Below are positions 35,901 through 47,799 of a stretch of 64,000 bases of DNA, piece by piece (the stretch's first letter is position 1; the number at the start of each line of letters is the position of its first letter). The stretch is taken from the NCBI RefSeq assembly GCF_033297405.1, contig NW_026944221.1:310001-374000 (forward strand), written 5' to 3'. This DNA is from Parathielavia appendiculata. Taxonomy: Eukaryota > Ascomycota > Sordariomycetes > Sordariales > Chaetomiaceae. The notes beneath the pieces were generated by a model. The model made no database searches. It was given only the letters and a program-made list of their open reading frames with translations, and was not told the DNA's origin. The translations under genes were made by a program, and so were the position numbers.

Positions 35901-38900
35901 GGCTTGCATCCACATTCAGTCTGGCCATTGACAGTGTTTTGGACTCGATCTCCAAGTCGCTCCGGGATGTCAATTTCCTTGCCCTAGAGGACTACCAACA
36001 AATCCTCGGTTGGAACAGCATCGCCAGCCCGGTGCCTGTCTCGGCTCAGTGTGACCATCTCATCAGCCTTCATCTCGCGAGCAAGGCTGACAAGCCTGCC
36101 GTCTCCGGCTGGGACCTTTCACTTACATATTCCGAGCTGGACACCCTGGCGAGCACCGTCGCTCGTCACCTGGTATCCAAGTACTCGATCACCGCCAACA
36201 CATTGGTTCCGTTCTGTTTTGAGAAGAGCGCCTGGACCATCGTGGCGATGCTGGGTATCATGAAGGCGGGCGCAGCCTTCGTACCCCTTGACCCCACGCA
36301 TCCGCTCGATCGCTTGGTTGGCATTGCAAAGCGCGTTCGGGCGCCACTTGTTGTCTGTTCCGAGCAGAACGAACACATTGGCCTCGACATCGGCGGTAAC
36401 ATCAGCATTCCTTACCTCGTTGTTGGACGCCGCAGCATCGAGACGATGAAGGCGTCAACCCTCAACCGGGCGAGCCTCTCCCCGCTCACTCGCTCCCGGA
36501 ACCCGTCGGATGTGGTATACTGTCTGTGGACATCGGGTTCTTCAGGGATGCCAAAGGGCGTGCTAATTCAACATGCGGCATTGTGCAGCAGTGCTTCCAT
36601 GCATGGCAGAGCGTTTAACTACACCGCCCAAGCCCGCACTCTCCAGTTCGCATCTTACGGCTTCGACGCCTGCATTACCGAGATCTTCACCACTCTCCTC
36701 ATGGGGGGCTGCGTCTGTGTTCCGTCTGAGACACAGCGCATGGACAAGGAGAAGCTCATGAATTTCGTCAATGAGCATCGCGTCAACCATGTCCTGCTCA
36801 CACCGTCCGTCCTGGCACTGATGGACCCCCTGAGAGTACCGTCCATTACGACTCTCCTGCTCGGTGGCGAGGCGGCAAACTATCAGCTCATCGACAAGTG
36901 GCGTGCTCCATTGAGGCATCTTTTCATCGCGTACGGCCCTACCGAGTGTACCGTCATCTGCGCTGGACACGACGTCACGGGCCCGGACACCCTCCGTCCT
37001 GGCAAGAGCTCCATCGGCAAGAGTGTTGGCAGCGTTGCGTGGGTGTGTGACCCGCGTGATCACAACAAGTTGGTCCCTGTCGGAGCGATCGGGGAGCTTC
37101 TGGTCGAAGGGCCCATTCTTGCTCAAGGCTACCTTGAGGACGAGGCCAAGACCAATGCAGTCTTTGTCATGCCAGCTTGGTCTGGAGAACAGCGTCGCAT
37201 GTACAAGACCGGCGATCTCGTCAGGTACCAAGAGGACGGGACCATGGAGTACCTCGGTCGGCGTGACAACCAGGTCAAGCTGCGGGGTCAGCGGCTGGAG
37301 CTGGGAGAAATCGAAGAGCAGTTGAGCAAGCAACCCGACGTCCAGCAGTGTGCCGTTCTCCTGATCAAGGAGGGCGTTTGCGCGAACAAGCTTGTCGCTG
37401 TCATGACGCTCAGGACTGTCGTGGACTCGAGGGTCGCTGGTCGGTTATCGCCGCCATCCGATTTTGCAGAAGGTATGGATGTCATGACTGGCGATTTTGT
37501 CTCTTCCACCACCGCGGACCTTAGCCGAGCCCTTTTTGGCGTGTTACCGTCCTTCATGGTTCCCTCATGCTGGATTGTGGCCAGCCAATTGCCGCTGCTG
37601 GCTTCCGGCAAGACCGACCGTCGCTTCCTCGCGAGCTGCATCAACAACATGAACCAGGAGGCTTACCAGCTGTCCACTGGACAGGGGCCAGGAATTTCGA
37701 CCGCTGAAGAGCAGGACCTGTCGACCGTGGAGAAGACCATCCGCCAGGTTTGGAGCACCGTTTTGAACATCTCTGAGCAGTCCATCAACCCTTCCGCTGG
37801 CTCGTTTGTCAAGATGGGCGGTGACTCCATCAGCGCCATGGAAGTTGTCGCTCAATGCCGTGGCAAGGGAATTCCACTTCTTATTGAGCAGCTCCTGAAG
37901 GCCAAGTCGGTCAAGCAACTGGCTAAGCACTTCGACCAGCTTGATTTGGCCACAGCCCCGGTGTCCACGACTGCGGAGATCTCGAATGTGACGTCCACGA
38001 GTATGAGAGTCGTACGAGACAAAGAGGAAGAGAGCGACAGCATCACGATGTTTGGCTTGTCACCCATTCAGCGCATGTTCACTCGCCTCTCGCCTGGCGA
38101 AAACCACTTCAACCAGAGCTTCCTACTCAAAGTCTCAACAGAAAAAGCGCGCTTGACCGAGGACATTGTGAGACAGGCCCTCGACGTTGTGGTCAAACGC
38201 CACGCCATGTTAAGAGCTCGTTTCCAGAAGCTTGGTCGCACGCACAAGCAGTGGATCGAGCCTGTGGTGAAGGGCTCGTACATCTTCCAGTCCTGGGAAA
38301 TGCCGGCTTCGCCTTCGTTCCCGCTCGATGCTGCTGAGAAAATTTCCCAAACTCAGCAGGCCCTCAACCTTGAAAACGGACCAGTCTTCGCCGGCGACTT
38401 GTTCAACGTTGGCGATGATCAGTATTTGTTCCTGACCGCTCATCACCTCGTTATTGACCTCGTCAGCTGGCGCATAGTTCTCAAGGACATCGAGGATTAC
38501 ATCGTCGAGGGAACCATCTCTGCTTACCGCAGCATGTCCTTCGAACGGTGGTGTGGGTTGCTCAACACGCACCGCAAATCCTTGGCCAGCACCGCGACAG
38601 TGCCTTTCGAGGTTGCCAGCCCTGACTACGCATACTGGGGTATGGCCGGCAAACCGAACTACGCCAGTGACTTCGAGCACCACCGATTCGCCCTCCGTCC
38701 GAGCACTTCGCAGGCACTTCTCGGACCATGCAACGAGCTGCATGGGACGGATTCTCTCGATTTGTTCTTGGGTGCTGTGATGCACTCCTTCGCTGCCACC
38801 TTCCAAGACCGTGACATTCCGCCAATTTACAATGAGGGCCATGGCCGTGAGCCTTGGGATTCTTCCATCGACCTTTCGAGAACCGTTGGCTGGTTCACCA

Positions 38901-41900
38901 CCATTGCCCCTGTCTGGGTTGACAGTCGCCGTTGCAACAAGGACATCCTCGAATACGTCAAGCAGGTCAAGGATGTCAGGCACACCACGCCCCACAAGGG
39001 TTTCCCGTACTTCAGCTCCCTCGATTTCGACCGGAAGCCTTTCAACATCGAGGTCTCGTTCAACTATTTTGGCTCCTTCCAGCAACTCGACCGCTCCGAT
39101 GCGCTCCTCAAGCAAGTCCACTTCCGCAACATTGATGTCGATCCCTGCGAAATCAGCGAGAAGCACAACAAGTTCGCGCTGATCGACATCAGTGCCGAGT
39201 CGGAGAACAACCAGCTCGTCTTCACCTTCAGCTTTAATCGCGCCATCGGCCGCAGGGATGAGATCCAGCGCTGGATCAGCAACTACCAGAAGAGCCTTGA
39301 ACACATGGCTCGCGTCCTGGGATCTCGTGGTTCCGACTCTGTCGGCGCCTCTGAGGTCAGCGTGCCTCGCTCCCTTGCTATGCAGGTTGCGCAAAATCTC
39401 GGTCTCAAGGCGCTCGGCGTTGAGGACGGCAAAGTCGAAGACAGCTACCCCTGTACTCCATCGCAGCAGGGCATGCTCCTCAGCCAGAGCAAGGACGCCG
39501 AGGTGTACTGGTTCCGATCCGTCTATGAGCTGGAGCTTACCACTGAGGCGCCCGTCACTTTTGACAACCTGCGGCAGGCTTGGAGGGCTGTCGTACGTCG
39601 CCACCCTGTCCTACGGACCATTTTCGTGGAGCAGAACTCGACCGATGGTTTCTCCGATCAACTAGTTCTCAGGGACTATGAGCCGAATGTCATTGAGGAT
39701 GACGTCCCGGCTTCCTTGAGCGAAGCCCACTTGTCCGAGTTCCTGAAAATCCGATCAATTCCCTCCGACATGCTCTGCCGGCGGGCGCCTCAGCACCAAC
39801 TCCGACTTGCGCGCCAAGAGTCGACTGGCAGAGTCTTTTGCAGCTTTCTCCTCAGCCACGCAATCGCTGATGGTTGTTCAATGGCAGTGATCCTGCGGGA
39901 CTTGAGCACGGCTTGCGAGGCTCGCCCCCTGAATGCAGCGAAGCCGCTGCTGAAGAATTACGTCGATTACATCCGCTCCCGGGACGCGGTCCAAGACATC
40001 AGCTTTTGGAAAAAGTCGCTCGAGGGTGTCGAACCTTGCTTCCTCCCAGTTGAAGAGCAGCCGCTCTCCGAGAAGGTGTTGCATAAGGCCGAGGTGCCTT
40101 TGGACAAGATCAACTATGCCAAGATCATCAGTGCAGCAAGGGAGCTCGGAGTTTCGGTGTTCACCCTGCTCCAGGTGACCTGGGCGTTGACTCTTCGAGA
40201 GTATTCCAACGACGTTGACCGCGAGGAATGCTGCTTCGGGATCGTCACCTCCGGGCGAGACCTGCCGGTCCAAGAGATTGGCGACATCGTTGGCCCGCTG
40301 GTCAATATCCTGGTCTCCAGGGTGGCTCTGCCGCATGACCAAGCAGTCTCGCAAATTGCGGAGGTTCTTCACGACAACTTCATTGACGGCCTTGCGCATC
40401 AAACTTCGTCTCTTGTCGAAATTACTCATGAGGTGGGAGCCGGCACTCTCTTCAACACGGGTATGACGCTACAGAAGGCGATGCCCGGTGGTCAGGACTC
40501 TTCGACTGTGTCGTTTCGGCCGATGGGCGGGCAGGATCCGACAGAGGTAAGTTGTGATACTCATTTCGTGGGTCAGGTTATGGTACTGACAACACGCAGT
40601 TCGACATGGTGGTTCAAGCCCTCGACGACGGACGATCCCTGAAGGTGCACCTGAGCTACTGGTGCGACAAGATCTCCGACCAACGCGCCAACAACATAAC
40701 AACCACCTTCGCTTCGATTCTCACCCAAGTTGTACACAACCCGGATGTCAAGCCCGTCGATCTTCACGTGGCTTCCGACAAGGACGTTCAGCAGCTCTGG
40801 GCTTGGAACGCATCTCTCCCGGCAGCCATGGACATCCGCATCGAGGAGATGATAGCCCAACGCACGGCTGAGAACCCAGAACGGGAGGCTCTGTGGTCTT
40901 CTGCCGAGGTCCTCTCCTACCAACAGCTGGACGTTTTTTCCAGCAGAGTCGCTCAAGGGCTACTCGCTGATGTCGAACGCGAAGAGGTTGTGCCACTCTG
41001 CTTCGAAAAATCCGTCTGGATTGTTGTAGCCATGCTCGCCGTTCTGAAGGTTGGTGGGACAATCGTCTTGATGGACCCATCACACCCACTCGAGCGTCTC
41101 AGGTCCATAACCGGCACTGTCAAAGCGAAACGAATACTGGCCTCGTTTGCCCAGGCTGATCTCTGCCTGAGCCGCCTCGGCCTTCCGACGGTCGTTGTTT
41201 CCGAGGATATGTTCAAGCGCCCATCCGGTCTTTCCAGCACGGCCCCGAGCTCTTTTATGACAAAGAGGACCACAAGATCAAGCGCAGACGCTGCCTATGT
41301 CGTGTTCAGTTCTGGATCAACCGGGGTTCCAAAGGGTTCCGTCACCGAGCACCGGTCTTTCTGCACGGCTACATACGGATATCACCAAGCCATTGGACAA
41401 GTTCCCGGGGAGAGGGTGCTGCAGTTTGCTTCATACAGCTTCGACGCTTCGTTTTTGGAGATCCTCGCGTCCCTCATGGTTGGAGCGACCGTTTGTGTTC
41501 CGACCGAAAGGGAGCGCTCCAACCAACTCGTGTCCTTCATCAACCGCTCGAGAACTACTTTCGCTTGCATCACCCCGACAGTCGCATCGCTTCTGGAGCC
41601 TGAGGATGTCCCGACGCTCCGGTGTCTGTCCCTCTGTGGCGAGCCGATGACCGCCTCACATGTCTCGATTTGGTCAAGCAAGATCCGTCTGGTGAACGCC
41701 TTCGGCCCCAGTGAGTGTTGTGTCGGCAGCGCCGCGAACTCCTTCGTCACGCAACAGTCCGATCCCAATTGCATCGGGAAGGCTGTCTCCTGTTGCTATT
41801 GGGTGGTCCACCCGCGCAACCACAACCGCCTGGCGCGAATTGGAAGCATCGGCGAGCTGCTCATTGAAGGTGCAATTCTCGCCCGCCACTACCTCGATGA

Positions 41901-44900
41901 ACCAGCCAGGACCGCCGCCGCCTTTATCAGCAATCCGGAGTGGGCAAGGCCCGGCCGTGGCACAAGACTCTACAAGACAGGCGACCTGGTCTACCAAAAC
42001 CCGGACGGCTCCTTCCAATACGTGGGCCGGAAAGACACACAGGCCAAGCTCCGCGGCCAAAGGCTAGAATTTGGCGACATTGAGCAGGCTTTTCGGGACG
42101 TTGTCCCTCAAACGGAAAATGTCGTCGCCGAGATTGCTCAGCCCAACGGCCAATCACCCCGCCTCATGGTCTGCTTCTCGGCGAAGAACATCAATCGCGA
42201 CAACTTCGATGATTCTGGAATCAAGGCAAAGCTATCCCAGAAGATCCCCGCGTACATGGTGCCGTCAGTCATTGTGCCCCTGGAGCAGCTGCCGCTGATG
42301 CCTTCAGGCAAGGTCGACCGCAAGAAAATTAGAGCCCTCGCGGCAAGCTTGACCACACGACAAGAAAAGCGAGCTGGTCGTTTGCCCACAACCGAGATGG
42401 AAGTTGTTCTGGCTTCGCTCTGGAAGGACGTGATGAAGTCCGCCCCTCCCCAGATCATGGCTGATGACAGCTTCTTCCAAGTCGGGGGTGACTCTTACAC
42501 TGCTATGAGGCTGGTGACTGCCGCGAGAGCCTGTCGCATCTCCCTGAACGTGGCAGTCATCATGCAGACACCGAAGCTTTCTGACATGGCAAAGAAGGCG
42601 AAGCGCACGGTGGGGGTTGACCAGATCTCCGACCCTGCAACAACCACCGCATTCAGCATGGTGCGTTGGAACTCGGAGGTCGAGGAGGAAGTGTCAAGAC
42701 AATGCGACATCCCCAGCGACACTATCCAAGACGTTTACCCATGCACGCCCTTACAGGAAGGTCTTTTTGTGCTCTCGGTCAAGCAAGCCGGGACGTACGT
42801 CGCCCACCACTGCTATGAACTTCCACGCACTCTCGATCTGTCTCGATACAGGACTGCGTGGAACGGGGTCTACCAGTCTAACGCAATTTTGAGAACTCAT
42901 ATTGTACAGCTCGACTACTCTGATGCTGGCAAGTGCGGAGGCCTCTACCAGGTTGTCGTCAACAAGCCGCTTGTTTGGCATCATGCGAGCTCCCTTGACG
43001 AGTTCACGACATCCCGCCCGGTTTCACTCGGAGCGCCCCTGACTGAGTTTGCCATCGTTGAACAGAACTCCTACGCCCGGTACCTGGTATTGAAGATGCA
43101 CCACGCCGCCTACGACGCTACGTCGCTCCGGATGCTCTTCGAGGACGTCGAAACTGTGTACAACGGCGGACAGATTCCCCAAAGGCCCCTTTTCAAGGCG
43201 TTTATCAAGCAGCTCCAAGACAGTCAGATTCAGGGGACTCAGGGTTTCTGGGCTCGTTACCTCCATGGTGCTCAACCTCCAACCTTCCCCAGCATCCCTA
43301 CAGGCTATGTTCCCTCTGCCGACTCGAGCTTCAACTCTGACATCACCATGCCGGCGGTCAAGTCCAAGACATTCACCGCTTCGACGATGATCCGGGTTGC
43401 ATGGGCCATGGTTCTTTCTAAGCACGCCGAGACCCACGACGTGGTGTTTGGCGAGACTCTTAGCGGCCGCAACGGCTCTGATGACATGGCCGCTGAGATG
43501 CAGGGGCCGATGATCACGACACTTCCAGTCCGCTGCTTCTTGGAGGAAGACGGCAGCATCGACGACATTCTGTCAGATATGCAGTCCGTCATGGTGGAGA
43601 TGATCCCTCACCAACATGCTGGCCTGCAGAACATCAGGCTCGTGGGCCCCAGTGCGGCCGCAGCGTGCAACTTTGGCTGCTTGGTTACGATTGCGCTGGA
43701 GTCGTCTGCGTCTACCGATCTCGGCCTAGGAATTAACCCTGTTGATATTGGAGCACCACCTGCAATGAGCTATCCGCTGTCAATGCAGTTCATTCTCGGA
43801 GAGAAGGGCGCAATGAAGGTCTCTGTGTGCTATGACCAGCGTTTGGTGGACGGCATTCAGGTGGAGAATATGGTGGCTCAGTTCGTCCACGTTCTGAGTC
43901 AGCTCTGTGGAGGAGAGAAAAAGACCGTGAACGAGGTTGAGGTGGTGGCGGATCAGACGAGCATTGTACTGGCTGGTGCGAAAGAGAGCTTGAGATCTGA
44001 CGTGTTGGGAGTACTTCACGGAGAGATTGAGGACATGTTGGAGGAGATTTCGTCGCAGGAGCTAAGCAAGTCTGGCACGTCCTGCTCAGGGGTAACGAGG
44101 GCTCAAGGGGACTTGGAGCAGGAGATGAAAAAGCTCTGGGCAGATATTCTGAGGATGGCGCCAGAGGAGGTCAACCCAACCGACAACTTCTTTCAGCTTG
44201 GTGGCGACTCGATCAGCTCCATGCGGCTGGTGACTGCTGCCGAACGCAAGCGGATCAAGATTACCGTTGCCGACATCTTCCAGCATCCGACCCTGGACGA
44301 ATTGTGCGAGTTCGTCGCGCAGGTTAACACGACTCCTCCGCAGGAGGCCGTTGTGGGCGGATCGGGTTTCGACGACGATTACGACGCATTTGGGGTGGTT
44401 GACTTCCTTGAGTTGGAGAGGGATGATGTCGTTGCGACGGTGTGCAGGCAGCTTTCCGTCTTCCCTGGCGATGTCGAGGACGTCTACCCTGCCACTGACT
44501 ACCAGGCCTGGGCCGTCAGCCACGGGCTGATGAGGAGCAGAGGAAACACCAACTATTTCCTGTTCCGACTGCACGGTGATCTCGACACCTTCCGACTGGA
44601 GCAGGCCTGCAGGAAGATGGTTGCCTCAAACCCGATTCTGCGCACTCTCTTTACCACTATCCGCGGCCAGCTCATGCAGGTCGTACTGCGGTCCTATCAG
44701 ATCGAGTTCCTGCGCCACGGCAGCGAGCATTCCGCGGACGACAACTTCATTCAGTGGCTCGTTGAGCAGGATGCTCAACGGTCGGCCTGTCTCTCTCAGT
44801 CGATCGTGCGCTTCAAGTTGGTCCTGCATGCCGATGGTCACTTCGTCCTGATCATGCGCATGTCCCATGCTCAGTACGACGGCATGAGTCTACCGCTTCT

Positions 44901-46647
44901 CACCCAGGATCTAGCAAATTGCTACAACGGGCAGGAACCCAAGCACCGCCCTTCGTTCGGCAACTTCATCCAGGGGGCTACTTTCAGGGAGGGAGACGCG
45001 ATCAACTTCTGGGGCAATCTGCTTGAAGGTTCCTCCATGACCGAGATTGTCAAACATTCAGGTCCATCACACGGCCATCACGTCGACACCATTCGCACGA
45101 GGACCCTGCCGCCAATTCCCGTCAATATCGCGGGCATGTCCCAGGCCACGCTTGTGAAGGCCGCCTGGGCGCTCGTGCTGGCCAAACTGTCCGGCCAACA
45201 CGACGTTGTGTTTGGCAATCTAATCTTTGGCCGGAACATGCCTGTCTCCGGGATCGAGGATATTACTGGCCCTTGCATCAACATAATACCGGTGAGGGTC
45301 AAAGTCGACGCGATGGACAGCTTACACGACCTCCTTGCCCTGGTTCAGGAGCAACAGATGGCGGCCATGCCCCACGAAAACCTCGGCTTCCGTCGCCTGA
45401 TCAAGAATTGCACCGACTGGCCGCATTGGGCCCGGTTTAGTACCGTTGTTCAACACCAACAGCTCGGTCGTGATGGTGCTCAAGGCCAGGAGTTCACTCT
45501 TGGGGAGAACCTGAAGTGCGAGATGGGTGTTCTTGGACCCGCCTACGATTCTGCCGATCTCTGGGTACAGACCACACCGCACACAGGTTCGTTCAAAGTC
45601 GAGATTGGCTCCTGCAGCTCGGTTGTTCAGCCGGCGGTCGCTGAGATGCTACTCGACAAGCTCTGTGCCACCCTCAGCATCTTGGCGGCCATCTCGGTCG
45701 GCAACAGCCCGCATCTGTGGGAGCTCCTGGCTCGGGACGGAGGGCCAGTCATTCCTATCAAGTCCTCCATCGTCGATCAGGTGTGGAGCAGAGTTCTGCC
45801 TGACGCCGACACCATCCCATGGGACACTCCCTACTTCGAGATTTGGGGTGACGAGATCGCCCCCGCTCGGTTCCTCGAGGAATACGCCGAGCAAGGCCTC
45901 CACTTTGACATGGAGGACATCCTGGAGAACCCGACCAAGCAAGCGCAAATGATGCTCACATCGCGCGTTCACTCCGACAAGAGCCGCGGCCGCAACTCTC
46001 GGGATGTCCCTTATCCGGTCCCGTTACGGCCAAAGCCATCAAGACAAGACTCGGCGCAGAGCGCAGCCACAACCACCACAAACAACAGCGGCTTCTGGAT
46101 GCTCGACTCGTCCAGCACCTCGAGTCAAAAGTCGAGCCGCGCCAGCAGCAGCAGGGGCAACTCGGTTCCCGACTCACCGCTCGTGGCCTCCCCCAGAATG
46201 GGCGTCGCGGGCGTGCTGACCCCGCGGAGGAAGAGTACCATGCCGGTCTCAGGGATGCGGGCACGCAAATCCACCGCTCCGTACCCAGCCGCGAGGCCTG
46301 GTTACAGCCTCAGCTCGGTTTCCTCGGCTTCGTCATCTGCCAGTGGAGGAGACCCAGCAGCGTCTGGCCGGTCGATGTCGTGGGCGGACAGGAACAGGTC
46401 CATGTCGAGTGCGAACTTGAGCCCGCCTTCGACGCCCGGGTCAAGTACCGGCTCGGCTGCTGGGTCGGTCGCGAGCCCCAGGCGGACTGCTGCCTTGAGG
46501 CCGTTCAAGTTGCCTGAGTATGCTCGTCAGGCTGCGGGCAATGACAGTGGTGGTGATGGGGAGGGGGTGAGGCCGAGGTTACGGAGGAAGAAGGGGAATA
46601 GTTTTCCGGTGCGATTCGGGGCGAAGGTGCCGGCTGGGAGGTGGTGA
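23988..46647 (+). CDS. Giant non-ribosomal peptide synthetase, five adenylation domains, NRPS4/NPS4-like
   Basis: Exons 23988-24527, 24588-35753, 35807-40546 and 40600-46647 have GT/AG introns, all phase 0, giving 7,497 aa. Domains with approximate key residues: truncated C (1-260); A1 (TSGSTG 431); T1 (Ser 862); C1 (HHSLFDG 1051); A2 (1525); T2 (Ser about 1943); C2 (HHSIYDG 2133); A3 (2604); T3 (Ser about 3028); E1 (HHLVIDLVSW 3211); C3 (SHTLIDG 3670); A4 (4144); T4 (about 4574); E2 (4781); C4 (SHAIADG 5253); A5 (5719); T5 (about 6113); C5 (HHAAYDA 6316); T6 (about 6685); C6 (SHAQYDG 6905); a carrier-like domain with IWGDEI in place of GGDS (about 7230); Ser/Arg-rich tail 7275-7497. It should activate and join amino acids on phosphopantetheine arms in the cytosol. 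There is no TE or R domain, so C6 probably releases by cyclisation. The size, five A domains and sole ABC neighbour point to the NRPS4/NPS4 family, which I infer from memory. Confidence 0.96.
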
Positions 46648-47474
46648 ACTCGGTTCAAATGTTGGCGTTGGGTTTCGGAGGCAGGAATCTTTTGCAGGTC
46701 GTCTTTGTCTTCTTTCGTGGGTTTGTTGCTTATTGGCGTCAGTTATGATTGCTTTAGGAGTTATGGTGGCGACATTTGGGAAGAATGGGTCGTTGGAGTT
46801 CTGGAAGTCATGTCTTTTTTCGTGTCTTGGTTGATCGCGATTAGTTTCTCGCGTTACGTTAACGTTATCAGTCTTTTGAGTACATATATAACGATGTGTT
46901 ATCTCAAGGCAGTTCTGGTTGGCGCGGATGACCGTCACCCACGCCAACCGACCCGAGATAGTTACAGGTAGCTGTTTAATGACTATGACATAGTTATGCC
47001 TTCTGTTGACCGGACAATTTGCTAGCTGAATTTCCAATTGCTTTGAGATAGCATTTGTTCCTTCCCGACTTAACATGATCCTGTTGTCAATGTTAACAGT
47101 TCATTACGTTCCTGCTGCGTTTGCAGAGCAGGATCAAACCTAAGAGTCTCGACTGAAAACCATAGACAAATCTCAAAACATCGACCGCTGATACCGAGTA
47201 TCTTGGGACTTCTTCAATTAACCCCGAATCCCACCAATAGTCCTGTTAACTCAAGTACTGGTTGAGTGATCCCGAGCTGCATAATATGAGTCCGACTTCA
47301 AGCTTGCGACATCATCTCCTGGTCTGACGCTAGTGCTCACAATGCCTTGCCGTCGAATACCGTCTTTGCATTCTAGACCCTGGAAAGTCACAAGTTGTGG
47401 AAGTGAGGTTATTCGTGAGGTAACCAGAAAAAGAAATAAGCGAGAAAGAACAGAGTTATGTCACAAAGCTGACC
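46648..47474. other. 3' flank of the NRPS gene
   Basis: This holds the NRPS 3' UTR and spacer. The 88-codon frame at 46705-46971 is AT-rich and not recognised, so I take it as chance. Confidence 0.45.
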
Positions 47475-47589
47475 TCAGGGCCCCTGCAGCGGCAACATTG
47501 GAGCGCTAATAACTGAAGCCCGTCTGTTGAGGGTCTTGCGGCTCGTTCCACTGAGCCCTAGCCGCGAACCTACGATGGAATGAGTGAAG

Positions 47590-47799
47590 TCAGGAATACC
47601 AACCAGGACTGGGTTTGAGCAGGCAGATAACAGTGATGGGGTCATTCCAGAGGCGCCGCGCGAACTGGTGGTAGAAGCGCTTCGACACAACGCAGAGGCT
47701 CGCATACTGCTGTATTGGGATGTAGGGCGCGACAAGGTCCAACCAGTCTGGTGATGTTGTGGCATCCTCGTACGATGGCAGCAGGCCGGAGCTGTCCAT
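47590..47799 (-). pseudogene. N-terminal fragment of an F-box-like fungal protein
   Basis: From ATG 47799 the frame gives MDSSGLLPSYEDATTSPDWL, followed by DLVAPYIPIQQYASLCVVSK and RFYHQFARRLWNDP. This is the usual opening of a common fungal F-box-like family. It runs into a stop after 69 codons (near 47590). A GT...AG pair (about 47600 to 47570) could join it to a further short frame (AQWNEPQDPQQTGF), but that also stops at once. The full protein normally runs to several hundred residues, so this is a truncated copy. Its function would be substrate recognition in ubiquitin ligases if intact. That is family knowledge only. Confidence 0.55.

Noticed and set aside
38210..39604. 464-codon minus-strand frame inside the NRPS
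   Set aside because: It mirrors the NRPS coding strand, is rich in codons complementary to it, and has no domain of its own.
36000..46600. Siderophore synthetase as the NRPS identity, suggested by the C-T-C-T end
   Set aside because: Siderophore synthetases of the SidC/NPS2 type usually have about three A domains and no E domains, and no ornithine monooxygenase or acyltransferase gene is nearby.
46705..46971. 88-codon hydrophobic frame after the NRPS
   Set aside because: AT-rich 3' flank; hydrophobicity follows from T-rich codons.
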